Below are positions 27,146-36,100 of a stretch of 64,000 bases of DNA, in pieces. Below the pieces are notes generated by a model. It searched no databases. It saw only the letters and a program-made list of their open reading frames with translations, and had not been told where the DNA came from. Made by a program: the position numbers and the translations under genes. The stretch covers positions 62,001-126,000 of the forward strand of contig DASVTZ010000105.1 of assembly GCA_036387335.1 (NCBI GenBank), in the 5' to 3' direction. The stretch comes from Longimicrobium sp. (GTDB lineage: Bacteria > Gemmatimonadota > Gemmatimonadetes > Longimicrobiales > Longimicrobiaceae). Position 1 is the stretch's first letter. Each line of letters starts with the position of its first letter.

Positions 27146-27757
27146 TCAGCCCGGCTTCCGCAGCAGCGCCAGCGAAAAGAAACCGCCGAGCCCCGCCGTC
27201 TCCCGGTGCTCCACGACGAGGGACGTCTGCGCGACGAGGGGGCCGAGCTGGCGGGTGATGTCGGTGGCCACGATGCGCGCCACCCCGTTCGCGGCGCGGC
27301 GCAGCAGGGACGGCTGCGCGCCCTCGGGAACCCACTTGTCCAGCACGGTCGCGCGTCCGCCCGGGCGCAGCACGCGCTCCGCCTCGCGCAGCGCCGCCAG
27401 CGGATCGGGTACTACGGCGAGAATCAGGTGCAGGAGGACGGCATCGTACGACGCGTCGGGCAGATCCAGCGCCTGCGCGTCCATCACCCGCGCATCGGCG
27501 GGGCGGCCGAGGGCGGCGGCGCGGCGGCGGGTGCGCTCCACCATGACGGGCGTCAGGTCCGTCGCGGTCACGAGCACGCCGGGCGGAAGGTGATCCAGGT
27601 CCGCCCCGGTGCCGCACCCGTCCACCAGCACCCGCTCGCCCGCCCGCAGATCCAGCAGCGCCGCCGCCCGCCGCCGATGCGCATCCATCCGCACCACCGC
27701 GTCGTAGACGGGCGCGATCAGTGTGTAGCGGATGCGGTTCCAGGCCAGCGCATCCAC
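27146..27757 (-). CDS. Class I SAM-dependent methyltransferase
   Basis: 203 residues from a GTG start. SAM-binding motif I is 'VLVDGCGTGADLDHL', followed by the acidic end of strand 2 in 'VTATDLTPVMVERT', 'RVMDAQALDLPDASYDAVLLH' (motifs II-III) and 'LREAERVLRPGGRATVLDKW'. The pattern is that of the UbiE/PmtA-like Methyltransf_11 group, which includes phospholipid and quinone methylases; the N-terminal 'NRIRYTLIAPVYDAVV' resembles PmtA-type enzymes. The position close to a plsC-like gene on the same strand makes a lipid substrate attractive, but this is inference. Confidence 0.85.
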   Translation of the reverse strand: MDALAWNRIRYTLIAPVYDAVVRMDAHRRRAAALLDLRAGERVLVDGCGTGADLDHLPPGVLVTATDLTPVMVERTRRRAAALGRPADARVMDAQALDLPDASYDAVLLHLILAVVPDPLAALREAERVLRPGGRATVLDKWVPEGAQPSLLRRAANGVARIVATDITRQLGPLVAQTSLVVEHRETAGLGGFFSLALLRKPG

Positions 27758-27778
27758 GAGCTCAGCTCCTCACACACC

Positions 27779-27866
27779 GCCCCCTCTCTCGATAACGGCG
27801 AGGGCGCAGCCCTCTCCTGTTATCGGGAGAGGGGGCAGCGAGGAACGAGCGGGGGTGAGGGCCCCT
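27779..27866. repeat. Palindromic intergenic element, family B, copy 1
   Basis: 'CCCCTCTCTCGATAACGGCG' pairs with 'CTCCTGTTATCGGGAGAGGG'; the outer part 'GCAGCGAGGAACGAGCGGGG' and 'GTGAGGGCCC' follows. Further copies are at 37709-37801 and 56556-56765. Its end reaches the stop codon of the acyltransferase gene (27866). Confidence 0.85.
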
Positions 27867-28678
27867 CACGCCAGCTCCCTGAACAACCGCTCCCGCGCCT
27901 CGCCGATCATGGCGCGCACCCGGTCGCGCAGCGCGGGCACGTCCGCCAGCGTCAGCCCCGTCGTCTCCACCGGATCCAGGACGTGGGCGACGGCGCGGGC
28001 GCGGTTGATCAGCCAGGTGCCCTTGGGGATGGCGTCGCGCGTGCCCGCCACGGCGATGGGAAGGATGGGGCACCCCAGCTCCACGGCCAGTCGAAAGGCG
28101 CCGTCGCGAAAGGGCTGCATCTCGCCGGTAGCGGATCGCGTGCCCTCGGGCATGATCATCACGCTGACGCCCTTGGCCAGCCGGTCGCGGCACTCCTCCA
28201 GCGCCGATGCGCGGCTGCGCACGTCGCCACGCCGCACGGCGATGTCGCCGGCCATGCGCATCATCCATCCCATCATGGGGATCTTGAAGATGGCCTCCTT
28301 GGAAAGCCACTTCATCTCCCACGGCAGGTGCGAGATCAGGAAGATGTCCGCGAACGACTCGTGGTTCGCCACCGCCACGTAGGGGCGGCGCGGATCCTGG
28401 ATGCGCACGCCGGTCGTGCGGAACTTCCACAGCGGATTGAGCGCCACCAGCGCCACCGCGGCACGCCGGAACCAGCGGCCCACCGTGTAGCGCCCCGGAT
28501 CGCCCGGCACGGTGAAGACGTACACGATCCCCAGCAGCGGCACCCACAGGAGCACGATGACCGCGCTGCAGAGCCACACCCAGACCGAAGCAAGACGCTG
28601 GATCACGAAAACAGAGAGTCGAAGCGGGAGGTGACGGACCGCGGCCCGGGTCCGCACAGGACGGGCCAGGGCGTGCAT
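27866..28678 (-). CDS. plsC: 1-acyl-sn-glycerol-3-phosphate acyltransferase (PlsC-like)
   Basis: 270 residues from ATG 28678. The N-terminal 60 residues carry one hydrophobic hairpin ('VWVWLCSAVIVLLWVPLLGIVYVF'). The PlsC acyltransferase blocks are in order: block I 'VANHESFADIF' with the catalytic His and Asp (HX4D), block II 'IMRMAGDIAVRRGD' like the GxxFIxR region, block III 'MIMPEGTRSATGEM' (xPEGTR), and block IV 'CPILPIAVAG'. It should move an acyl chain onto lysophosphatidate at the inner membrane in phospholipid synthesis. The symbol is given for the family; other lysophospholipid acceptors are possible. Confidence 0.88.
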   Translation of the reverse strand: MHALARPVRTRAAVRHLPLRLSVFVIQRLASVWVWLCSAVIVLLWVPLLGIVYVFTVPGDPGRYTVGRWFRRAAVALVALNPLWKFRTTGVRIQDPRRPYVAVANHESFADIFLISHLPWEMKWLSKEAIFKIPMMGWMMRMAGDIAVRRGDVRSRASALEECRDRLAKGVSVMIMPEGTRSATGEMQPFRDGAFRLAVELGCPILPIAVAGTRDAIPKGTWLINRARAVAHVLDPVETTGLTLADVPALRDRVRAMIGEARERLFRELA

Positions 28679-28753
28679 ACACCCCACCTGTGTCAGAGGT
28701 CGCCCGCCTCGCTCGTTCCCACGCCGTTCGTCCCGGATCACAGGAGCCCATCG

Positions 28754-29128
28754 ATGCGCACCCGATTCTTCGCCGCTATGCTGATCGCGCTCGCCGCGTG
28801 CGGGGGCGAGGAGGCGCCGCACATTCCGCCCGAGCACGCGCGCGCCTTCGCCATCTGCCAGGGGACGATGCGCGAGCGGTACGAGGACTGGAGAAAGGTC
28901 CATCGCAAGGAGATGAGCCCCGCCGAGTTCGCGCGCCGCATACGCTTCGGCGAGCTGGGGAGCGAGGGGACGGCGGTGCGCGCGCTGGGCGGAGGCGTGT
29001 ACGAGGTGCAGGGCTGGGCGGACCGCCCCAACGGTTCGCGCCAGCGAGAGGGCACCTTTCGCGGCCAGTTCACCTGCACGCTGCGTGAAAGCTGGACCCA
29101 CGCGGCGCCGATGCAGGTGGTCGGCTGA
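28754..29128 (+). CDS. Small lipoprotein, function unknown
   Basis: 124 residues with AGGAG about seven bases before the ATG. 'MRTRFFAAMLIALAACGGE' is a lipoprotein signal with lipobox LAAC. The mature part has two more cysteines ('FAICQGT' and 'FTCTLRE') that may pair, and ends with a beta-rich segment that describes a small sandwich ('GGGVYEVQGWADRPNGS', 'REGTFRGQFTCTLR'). No family is recognised. It is divergent from the plsC-like gene with 75 bases between the starts. Confidence 0.75.
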   Translation: MRTRFFAAMLIALAACGGEEAPHIPPEHARAFAICQGTMRERYEDWRKVHRKEMSPAEFARRIRFGELGSEGTAVRALGGGVYEVQGWADRPNGSRQREGTFRGQFTCTLRESWTHAAPMQVVG

Positions 29129-29169
29129 TGACGGGGCAGCGCGCCTACGCCGTCCTACACGCGCAGCCC

Positions 29170-29245
29170 GCCACGCGAAAAATCAAGCCACAGTGGACAG
29201 GCCTTCCTTCCGTGGCTTGCAGTTCCCTCTGTGTTATGCTGTTGC
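29170..29245. repeat. Degenerate family A repeat fragment
   Basis: 'TTCCGTGGCTTGCAGTTCCC' followed by 'TCTGTGTTATGCTG' matches the inner arm of the family A element (compare 'GTGGCTTGTAGTTCCCTCTG' at 239-258). The rest of the element is missing. It lies in the 189-base gap between the small lipoprotein and the DksA/TraR-type gene. Confidence 0.6.
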
Positions 29246-29317
29246 GGTTCGCGCGCAGGCACCGCGGCGGCCGTCGGGGGCCACCGCGGGATCGCGAAAT
29301 CTGTGGAGCGGGATCGG

Positions 29318-29680
29318 TCAGGCCGCGCGCGCGCAGGTGGTGCAGGCGCGCGTCTCGGGGAACACCAGCAGGCGCTCGAAGGGGATGGGCCCACCGCACG
29401 CGTTGCACGCGCCGTAGGTGCCTTCCTCGATGCGGCGCAGCGCGTCCACCACGTGCGAGAGCTGCGCGCGCTCGCGCTCGGCCAGCGTCTTGGTGAGCCC
29501 CTGCGTCTGCAGCGCGTCGATGCGCGACAGGCGCCCCACCGTGTCCTGCTCCAGGTCGCGCGGGCGCGCGCTCTCGCCGCTGATCTTGAGGCTCCGCTCC
29601 AGCTTGGTGAGCGTGCGGAGGAGCTCCGTACGGATCGTATCCACCTGCTCCGGGCGGAGCGGGCTCTGCACTGCGGTCAT
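29318..29680 (-). CDS. DksA/TraR-type C4 zinc-finger protein
   Basis: 120 residues. The N-terminal 75 residues are a helical hairpin ('RTELLRTLTKLERSLK', 'ERERAQLSHVVDALRRIEEGTYG') and the C-terminus is the C4 zinc finger 'CNACGG...ACTTC', as in DksA/TraR. DksA-like proteins enter the RNA polymerase secondary channel with the coiled-coil tip and tune stringent-response promoters; the canonical DxxDxA tip of DksA is not evident here, so this may be a relative of the YocK/TraR type with a different role. It stands alone, 67 bases downstream of the start-distal end of the xdhC-like gene. Confidence 0.85.
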   Translation of the reverse strand: MTAVQSPLRPEQVDTIRTELLRTLTKLERSLKISGESARPRDLEQDTVGRLSRIDALQTQGLTKTLAERERAQLSHVVDALRRIEEGTYGACNACGGPIPFERLLVFPETRACTTCARAA

Positions 29681-29747
29681 GCGCGTCCTTCGCGTTTCGG
29701 GGGGATGAATCAGATACGGGAAACTAATGTAGCAGGGGCGGGTTTGG

Positions 29748-30098
29748 TCAAGGTGCGCCCGCCGGGTCCAGCCGCGCGGGGGCCACCCGCTCGATGAAGA
29801 CGTCGAACACGCCGCCGCACACCGCGGGGCTCCACGAGAAGAGGTCCTCGGTGAGGTCGATGCGCAGGAGCCGCGGGGCGCCGGACTCCAGCACCTCGGC
29901 GGCGGCCTCGATCACCTGGGCCTCGCCGCACCCGCCGCCCACGGTGCCGGTAAGGCCGCGCTGGGGGTCCACGAGCATCTTGCTTCCCGCGCCGCGCGGC
30001 ACGGAGCCGCGGCAGTGGACGATGGTCGCCAGCACCACCGCCCGCCCCGCGCGCGCCGCCTCTTCCGCCGCTTCGAACACCGCCAGGTCTTCGGTCAT
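29748..30098 (-). CDS. XdhC/CoxI-family domain protein, short form
   Basis: 116 residues made of only the XdhC/CoxI N-terminal domain: 'RAGRAVVLATIVHCRGSVPRGAGSKMLVDPQRGLTGTVGGGCGEAQVI' holds the typical GSxPRxxGxKM and GTVGGGCxE motifs. Full XdhC also has a Rossmann C-terminal domain, missing here. XdhC proteins bind molybdenum cofactor and help insert its sulfurated form into xanthine dehydrogenase-type enzymes. The start overlaps the stop of the zinc-ribbon gene by four bases (ATGA), so the two are coupled. A longer XdhC lies 1.5 kb upstream on the same strand, and target enzyme genes are at 41297. Confidence 0.88.
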   Translation of the reverse strand: MTEDLAVFEAAEEAARAGRAVVLATIVHCRGSVPRGAGSKMLVDPQRGLTGTVGGGCGEAQVIEAAAEVLESGAPRLLRIDLTEDLFSWSPAVCGGVFDVFIERVAPARLDPAGAP

Positions 30099-31108
30099 TC
30101 CGTCTGCGTGGGTGCGATGGCCAGCCGGTCCGCGATGTCGGCGATCGGCTCGGCGTCGCGCCAGGCCGCTTCCAGGATGGAGAGCTCGCCGGCCAGGGCG
30201 CGCCGCTCCTGCTCCTCGTGCAGCGCCATCTCCAGCGCCAGCGATGCGATGGGGTCGAGGCGCCGATCCTCTTTCCCCGGGCGTTTCCCCAGCGACGAGC
30301 CGCGGCGCGCCTTTTCGCGGATGTATTCCTCGGGGGAGCTGAGGGCGATGAGGCGCACCGCGTGCGTCAACTCCTCGCGCTTGCCCCCTTTTTCGTTCAC
30401 CCCCACCAGCGTGCGTTCGAGCGCACGCCGCGCGTGCTGTCCGGTGAGCGCCAGCACTCGTCCGTCGGCGGGCGACGCGACGGCCCTGCGCTTCTTCGGT
30501 TTGACGTGGTCGGTTCCAGGAACGTGGAGGACGATGTCGCCCGAACCATCCTCGCCCAGCCACGCTCCATCGACGTGCCAGCGGCGGATGTCGCGCGGCA
30601 TCCCGTCCGGCGAGGCTTCGGCGGGTACGCGGTGCACCACGCGCCTGCGCTGGTGCGCGTGCCAGGCGTTGATCCCCACGGACATCAGGCCCCCCATCCC
30701 CGCCCACGCGAGCCCGCCGAGGACTGCGACCGCCCCCACCGCCAGCGCACCGGACGCGATCAGGTACTTCTTCCGCCGCTGCTCCAGCGTGGCGCCGTAT
30801 CGCCAGGCGGCCAGCTCGCCCTGGAGCGCGGCGCCCACGCGGATCAGCCGCGTGCCGTCGCGCAGCTTCGCCAGCCCCACGTTCTCCGACTGCACGCGGA
30901 GGCGGGTATCGCGAAACGTCCGCTCGGCGTCTTCGATGGCTTCCCAGCGCTCTTCGATGGGCGCCAGGTTCCACCGCGCGCACTTGCCGCACACGGCCCA
31001 GAGCCGCCCCTTCGCCGGGTCGAAGGCGAGCGTGCGGCCGATGGGGAACGCCTCCACCGCCTCGTTGGCGCCGAGGTCGGCCGAGCAGTAGATGCAGTGA
31101 CGGTACAT
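30095..31108 (-). CDS. Zinc-ribbon membrane protein, function unknown
   Basis: 337 residues from ATG 31108. The first 45 residues are a zinc ribbon with cysteines in 'HCIYCSADLG' and 'VCGKCARWNL'. One transmembrane helix or hairpin follows at about 135-160 ('YLIASGALAVGAVAVLGGLAWAGMGG'). The C-terminal 180 residues are helical and charged, with 'GEDGSGDIVLHVPGTDH' as a possible beta segment. It is translationally coupled to the short XdhC gene, a pairing I do not recognise; co-function with molybdo-enzyme maturation is only suggested by this coupling. Confidence 0.72.
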   Translation of the reverse strand: MYRHCIYCSADLGANEAVEAFPIGRTLAFDPAKGRLWAVCGKCARWNLAPIEERWEAIEDAERTFRDTRLRVQSENVGLAKLRDGTRLIRVGAALQGELAAWRYGATLEQRRKKYLIASGALAVGAVAVLGGLAWAGMGGLMSVGINAWHAHQRRRVVHRVPAEASPDGMPRDIRRWHVDGAWLGEDGSGDIVLHVPGTDHVKPKKRRAVASPADGRVLALTGQHARRALERTLVGVNEKGGKREELTHAVRLIALSSPEEYIREKARRGSSLGKRPGKEDRRLDPIASLALEMALHEEQERRALAGELSILEAAWRDAEPIADIADRLAIAPTQTE

Positions 31109-31592
31109 CGGGGTCCTTCGAGGGGTGGCCGGGCGAGTGAACTCGCTGCAACAACGGCACAAAGTCCGCCTTCGCGGACTCCACACAAAGGGCGGCGCGC
31201 AATCCCACGCTTTTGTCATCCTGAGAGAGCCGCCTCGCGAATGCCCACGTTGCACCCTACTCCGGCGGCGACCGAAGGATCTAGCCGGAGCCGGGCCGGG
31301 GACCGCATCGCACCCTGGGCCCCTCGGAACGCGCAGTAGATCCTTCGCTACGCGCCAGAGATCGGAGACGAGGCGAGTACCGAGTGGCGCGTCGCTCAGG
31401 ATGACAAGATGAGGGAATGCCGCATTGATCGAGCCGGCTTCAGCCGGCTTCGCGTGGTTAAAGCCGGGGGATTCATCCCCCGGACCCGGCGCCCGCACCA
31501 AACCCAGCGCCCGGACCAAACCCCGCCGCCGCACACCCCCATCCATGCGTGCAACCTGCGAAGGCAGGTTTCCCGCGGTTGTTGCAGCGGTT
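31109..31592. repeat. Repeat-only intergenic region: families C and D
   Basis: 484 bases without a gene. 31132-31195 is a short family C unit (CTCGCTGCAACAACGGCAC and a CGCCTTCGCGGACT hairpin). 31217-31410 is family D: 'GTCATCCTGAG', 'GAAGGATCTAGC', 'TAGATCCTTCG' and 'CTCAGGATGAC' in mirrored order. 31426-31612 is family C, with nested hairpins 'GCCGGCTTCAGCCGGC', 'AAGCCGGGGGATTCATCCCC', 'CTGCGAAGGCAGG' and 'CGGTTTCAACCG'. It runs into the 3' end of the following xdhC gene. Confidence 0.8.
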
Positions 31593-32423
31593 TCAACCGC
31601 CGGCCCCTCCCTTCCCCACCCACCGCTCCGCCACCCGCTCCCGGTCCCGAAGCGGCACCCCCGTCCCCCCGCGGCGCACGAGGATCATCTCGGCGGCGAT
31701 GGAGATGGCGATCTCCTCGGGGGTCTCGGCGTGGACGTCGAGGCCGATGGGGGCGTGGACGGCGGCGAGGCGCTCGTGCGGAATCCCCTCGCGGATGAGC
31801 TGCTCCAGCGCGGCGCGCACCCGGCGGCGGCTTCCCACCATCCCGACGTAGGCCGGCGCCTCGGGGCCCAGCAGGAGACCGCGCAGCGCCTCGAAGTCGT
31901 ACTTGTGGCCGCGCGTCACCAGCACCAGGTGCGTGCCGGCATGGATGGGCACGCCGCGGAACGGGTCCGCGAAGTCGGCGCGCAGCACCTCGGCGGCCTC
32001 GGGAAAGCGCTCGCGGGTGGCGAACTCGGGCCGGTCGTCCAGCACCACCACGCGAAAGCCCAGCAGCGCACCCACCCTGCACAGCGGCCGCGCGATGTGC
32101 CCCGCGCCCACGATCACCAGCTCCGGACGCGGGCGGTGCGGCTCCAGGTAGACGGTGCAGCGCAGGCCTTCCGCCTCCAGCACCTGCGTCCCCGCGGGCG
32201 CAGAAGGGGGGATGCGCGAGCGCGCGGCCTCGACGGCGGCGGCGTCCAGCGCGGCGGAGCCCAGGGTGCCGGCGTGCTCGGCGGCCCACACCACCATCCG
32301 CTCCCCCGCGGCGGGGCCACCATCGGACGACTCCAGCACCACCACGCTCACCGCGGGCGGGCCCGCCGCCACGGCCTGGCGCGCGTGGTGGAGCGCGTCG
32401 GCCACCTCCAGCCTTCCGCTCAC
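31593..32423 (-). CDS. xdhC: XdhC-family molybdo-enzyme maturation factor
   Basis: 276 residues from GTG 32423. The N-terminal third is a divergent XdhC/CoxI domain; the C-terminal part is the XdhC Rossmann domain: 'ELVIVGAGHIARPLCRVGALLGFRVVVLDDRPEFA', 'THLVLVTRGHKYDFEALR', 'APAYVGMVGSRRRVRAALEQL' and 'IGLDVHAETPEEIAISIAAEMI' are all family signatures. It should bind molybdenum cofactor and deliver it to a xanthine dehydrogenase-family enzyme in the cytoplasm. The GTG overlaps the stop of the MocA-like gene by four bases (GTGA), so both act in the same step. The C-terminal residues run into a family C repeat. Confidence 0.93.
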   Translation of the reverse strand: MSGRLEVADALHHARQAVAAGPPAVSVVVLESSDGGPAAGERMVVWAAEHAGTLGSAALDAAAVEAARSRIPPSAPAGTQVLEAEGLRCTVYLEPHRPRPELVIVGAGHIARPLCRVGALLGFRVVVLDDRPEFATRERFPEAAEVLRADFADPFRGVPIHAGTHLVLVTRGHKYDFEALRGLLLGPEAPAYVGMVGSRRRVRAALEQLIREGIPHERLAAVHAPIGLDVHAETPEEIAISIAAEMILVRRGGTGVPLRDRERVAERWVGKGGAGG

Positions 32424-32998
32424 GCGCCCGTCCGCTCGCGCAGGCGGCGCAGGTCGTCCGGCGTGTCCACGTCGTGCGGGAGCGCGGCAACGGGAACCTC
32501 GACCCGGTCGTGCGCGTGGGCGTGGACGACGGTGCGGGCGCCGTCCGGCAGATCCGCATCGAGCAGCTCGGGCCACGAGGCGCGCGCGAACAGCACCGGG
32601 TGGCCGTGCTTCCCCTCCCGCGCGGGGACGACCACGGGCGCGCGGGTGGCGCGGAACGCATCCACCACCGCGCGCACGGCATCCGCCTCGGGGATGTCCA
32701 CCGGGAGCACCGCCGCCGCCTCGGCCTCAACCGGGAGCGCGCGCAGGGCGACGCGAAGCGAGTCGAGCTGCTCCGAATCCGCGTCCGGGTTGAGCACGAC
32801 GCGAGCGCCCAGCGCGGACGCGGCCTCGGCCACCCGCTCGTCGCCGGCCGCGGCGACCACCCACACTGGATCGCAGCCGCCGTCGCGCAGGGCGTGGACG
32901 GCGCGCTCCAGAAAGGTTGCCCCGCCCAGGAGGAGGAAGGGCTTGGGCTCCCCCATGCGCCGCGAGCGGCCCGCGGCGAGCACGATCCCGGCGATCAT
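32420..32998 (-). CDS. MocA-like molybdenum cofactor nucleotidyltransferase
   Basis: 192 residues. The NTP-transferase start 'IAGIVLAAGRSRRMGEPKPFLLLGG' is the MobA/MocA signature (LAAGxSxRMGxxK), followed by 'VVLNPDADSEQLDSLRVAL' and 'AAVLPVDIPEADAVRAVV' (metal-binding PVD), then 'GKHGHPVLFARASWPEL' and 'DVDTPDDLRRL', all typical of MocA, which adds CMP to molybdopterin to give the cytosine dinucleotide form used by xanthine dehydrogenase-type enzymes. Whether it uses CTP or GTP cannot be decided here. It is coupled to xdhC. Confidence 0.9.
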   Translation of the reverse strand: MIAGIVLAAGRSRRMGEPKPFLLLGGATFLERAVHALRDGGCDPVWVVAAAGDERVAEAASALGARVVLNPDADSEQLDSLRVALRALPVEAEAAAVLPVDIPEADAVRAVVDAFRATRAPVVVPAREGKHGHPVLFARASWPELLDADLPDGARTVVHAHAHDRVEVPVAALPHDVDTPDDLRRLRERTGA

Positions 32999-33020
32999 GG
33001 GCGGCAGGCGCGGCAAGACC

Positions 33021-33056
33021 GAAAGAAAGCCCGCCGGGGGGTTGGCCCCGGCGGGA
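33021..33056 (-). terminator. Terminator of the kinase operon
   Basis: On the minus strand CCCGCCGGGG-CCAACC-CCCCGGCGGG is followed by CTTTCTTTC. It lies between the hybrid kinase stop (33124) and the MocA-like start (32998). Confidence 0.8.
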
Positions 33057-33123
33057 ATGGTTGGAACGTCCGTACGAGGACGTTGCTTCGAGTATCGCAC
33101 CGTAACCGCCGTTTCGTCAAGCG

Positions 33124-36100
33124 CTATCCGGCGGGGGCCATCCCGGCCTCCAACCCCGCCCCGGCGAGCACCGGCTCTGGGTCGCGGCGGTGCATGGCGG
33201 CCACCACCACCGGCGGCGCCACCCCGCCGCGGCGCGAGCGGTCGTGCAGGGCGCGGATCAGCTCGCGCCCGTCTGGCACCGAGACGGGGGTGTCGAGGAG
33301 GACGAGGTCCGGCGAGAAGGTGTCCAGCATGCGCATGGCGGCGCGGGGGTGGGCGGCCATCCGCACCTCGACGCCATCGGCGCGCAGCAGGTCGGCGGCG
33401 GCGGTGCGGGCGGCGGGGTCTCCATCCACCACCAGCGCCCGCTGCACGCCACGGGCGAGCGCCCGGCGTAGCGCGGCGAGGAGCGGACCGCGGCCCACCG
33501 GCTTGTCCACCAGCTCCGCGGCGCCGTCCAGGTCGCGGCGGCTCTCGCCCGCCAGCACGCTCACCACCACCACGGGGATGTGGCGCAGCTCCGCATCGGC
33601 CTGCAGCTCGCGCAGCGTGTTCCAGCCGTTCATCCCCGGCATCAGCAGGTCCAGCGTGATGAGGTCGGGGCGAAGCTCGCGGGCCAGCCGCAGCCCCTCC
33701 TCGCCCGACGCCGCGGTGACGGTGCGGCACCCCATCTCCTCCGTGTGATGGGCGAGGAGGATGCGCGAGTCGGCCTCGTCGTCGATCACCAGCACCAGCC
33801 GCCCCCCGAAGTCGGCGGCGGCCTCGTCCAGGAACGACGCCTCCACCGGCTCAGCGGGGGCGGCGTGCGCCACCGCGACGGCCGGGGCCACCAGCGACGG
33901 CGCCAGCTCGGGCTGCGGCGCGTGCGGCGCCAGGATCACGCTGAACACCGAGCCCACCCCCACCTCACTCCTCACCTGGAGCCGGTACCCCATCAGCTCG
34001 CAGAGCGAAGCGGAGATGGCAAGCCCCAGCCCTGTGCCCCCGAACCTGCGCGCCGTCCCCACCTCGGCCTGCTCGAAGGGCTGGAAGATCGCCGTCAGCC
34101 GGTCGTGCGGAATGCCGACGCCCGTGTCCGCCACGTCGATGCGCACCGCGCGCCCCGCCGCGTCCGTCGTGACCGCCAGCGTCACGCTGCCGCGCTCGGT
34201 GAACTTGAGCGCGTTCCCCACCAGGTTGATCAGCACCTGCTTGAGCTTCACCGGGTCCGCCTGCAGCGTGGCGAGACTCGTGGGCACCATGGCGCGCAGC
34301 TCGATGGGACGGTCGCGCACCGCGCCCTGCAGCTCGGTCATGATGCACTTCACCGTCTCGTCCAGCGCCACCGGGGCCAGGTCCACCTCCACCTTGCCGG
34401 CCTCCACCTTGGAAAGGTCCAGGATGTCGTTGATCAGCCCCAGCAGGTGCACGCCGTTGCTGGCGATGCGGTCCAGGAAGCCGAGCTCCTGGTCGCCCAG
34501 CGCGCCTCGCTTGTTCTTGCGCAGCACGTTGGTGAAGCCGATCACGGAGTTGAGCGGCGTGCGCAGCTCGTGGCTCATCTGCGAGAGGAACTCGCTCTTG
34601 GCGCGGTTGGCGGCCTCGGCGCTCTCCTTGGCGCGCACCAGCTCCGCCTCCGCCTGCTTGCGCTCGGTGACGTCTGCGATGAAGCCCTCCAGCGCGACCA
34701 GCTCCTCGGTGGCCGAGCGCACGCCCAGCCCCTGCTCCCACACCCAGCGCACCTCGCCCGATGCGGTGAGGATGCGGTACTCCAGCTCGAAGGGGCGCCC
34801 CTCGGCCAGCGCGGCCTCCACCTGGCGGCGCACGTACTCCGCGTCGCCCGGGTGCACCAGCGATGCGTAGGAGACCGTCCCGCCCGGCACCAGCTCGGCC
34901 GGGGTGTAGCCGGTGAGGGCGGTGGCGCCGCCGCTCACGAACTCCATCGGCCACCCCGCGCCCTCGTTCCGGCGGCGGTAGGCCATCCCGGGAAGGTTGC
35001 GCATGAGCGTGGCGAGCATGCGCTGGCTCTCGCCGAGCGCTTCCTTGGCGGCGCGGCTGGCGGTGATGTCGCGCGAGTTGACCACCACGCCGCCGACCGC
35101 CGGGTGCTCCAGCAGGTTGGTGCCGCGGGCGCCCAGCCACCGCCACGAGCCGTCCTTGTGCAGGAAGCGGAAGGGGACCTCGTGGCTCGTGCCCGGCTGG
35201 CTGAGGATCTCTCCGAAGACGGCGAGCACCGCGCCCACGTCTTCGGGGTGGATCAGCTCGAAGGCGTTGCGGCCCCGCAGCTCCTCGCCCTCGTAGCCGA
35301 AGAGCTCGTACACGGCCGGGCTCTCGTATCGGAACATCCCCTGGATGTCGAGGATGGTGATGAGGTCGGAAGCCTTCTCGATCAGCGCGCGGAAGTACTC
35401 CTCCTTGCGGCGCAGCTCTTCCTGGCCGCGCCGGCGCTCGCTGATGTCGTGAAGGAACGCGGTGAAGATCTGCGACCCGCCCACGCGGATGGGCGTCACC
35501 GTCATCTCCACGGGAAAGGTGCTGCCGTCGCGGTGGATGGCCGGCACCTCCACGCGGCGGTTGAGGATCGGCCCCTCGCCCGTCTGGAAGAGGTGCGCCA
35601 TTCCGCGCCGGTGTGCCTCGCGGTGCTCCGGGGGGACGATCAGCTCGGACACGCAGCGGCCCTTCGCCTCCTCGCGCGTCCACCCGAAGGTGAGCTCTGC
35701 GCAGGCGTTCCAGTCCGTCACGCGCCCCTCCGCGTCCATCGCCACGAAGGCGTCGTGCGCGGACTCCACGATGCGGCGGGTGCGCTCCTCGCTCTGGCGC
35801 AGCCCTTCCTGTGCGTGCGCGCGCTCGGCCACGCGGCCCATCTGCGTCCCCACGTGGCGCATCACGTCCAGCACCGCGGCGTCCGGCTCGCGGTTGCTTT
35901 CCGTAAAGAACTCCAGCACGGCCGCCACCTTGCCGCGCGCCTGCACGGGAAAGGCGAATGCGCCGTGCAGTCCGCACTCCGCGGCGGCGCTGGCCCGCAT
36001 GAAGCCGGGGTCGCTGGCCACGTCCACCCCCCACGCCGGCTCGCCTGTGGCCAGCGCGCGCCCCGGCAGCCCCTCGCCCGGTGCGAAGCGCGCCGCCTCG

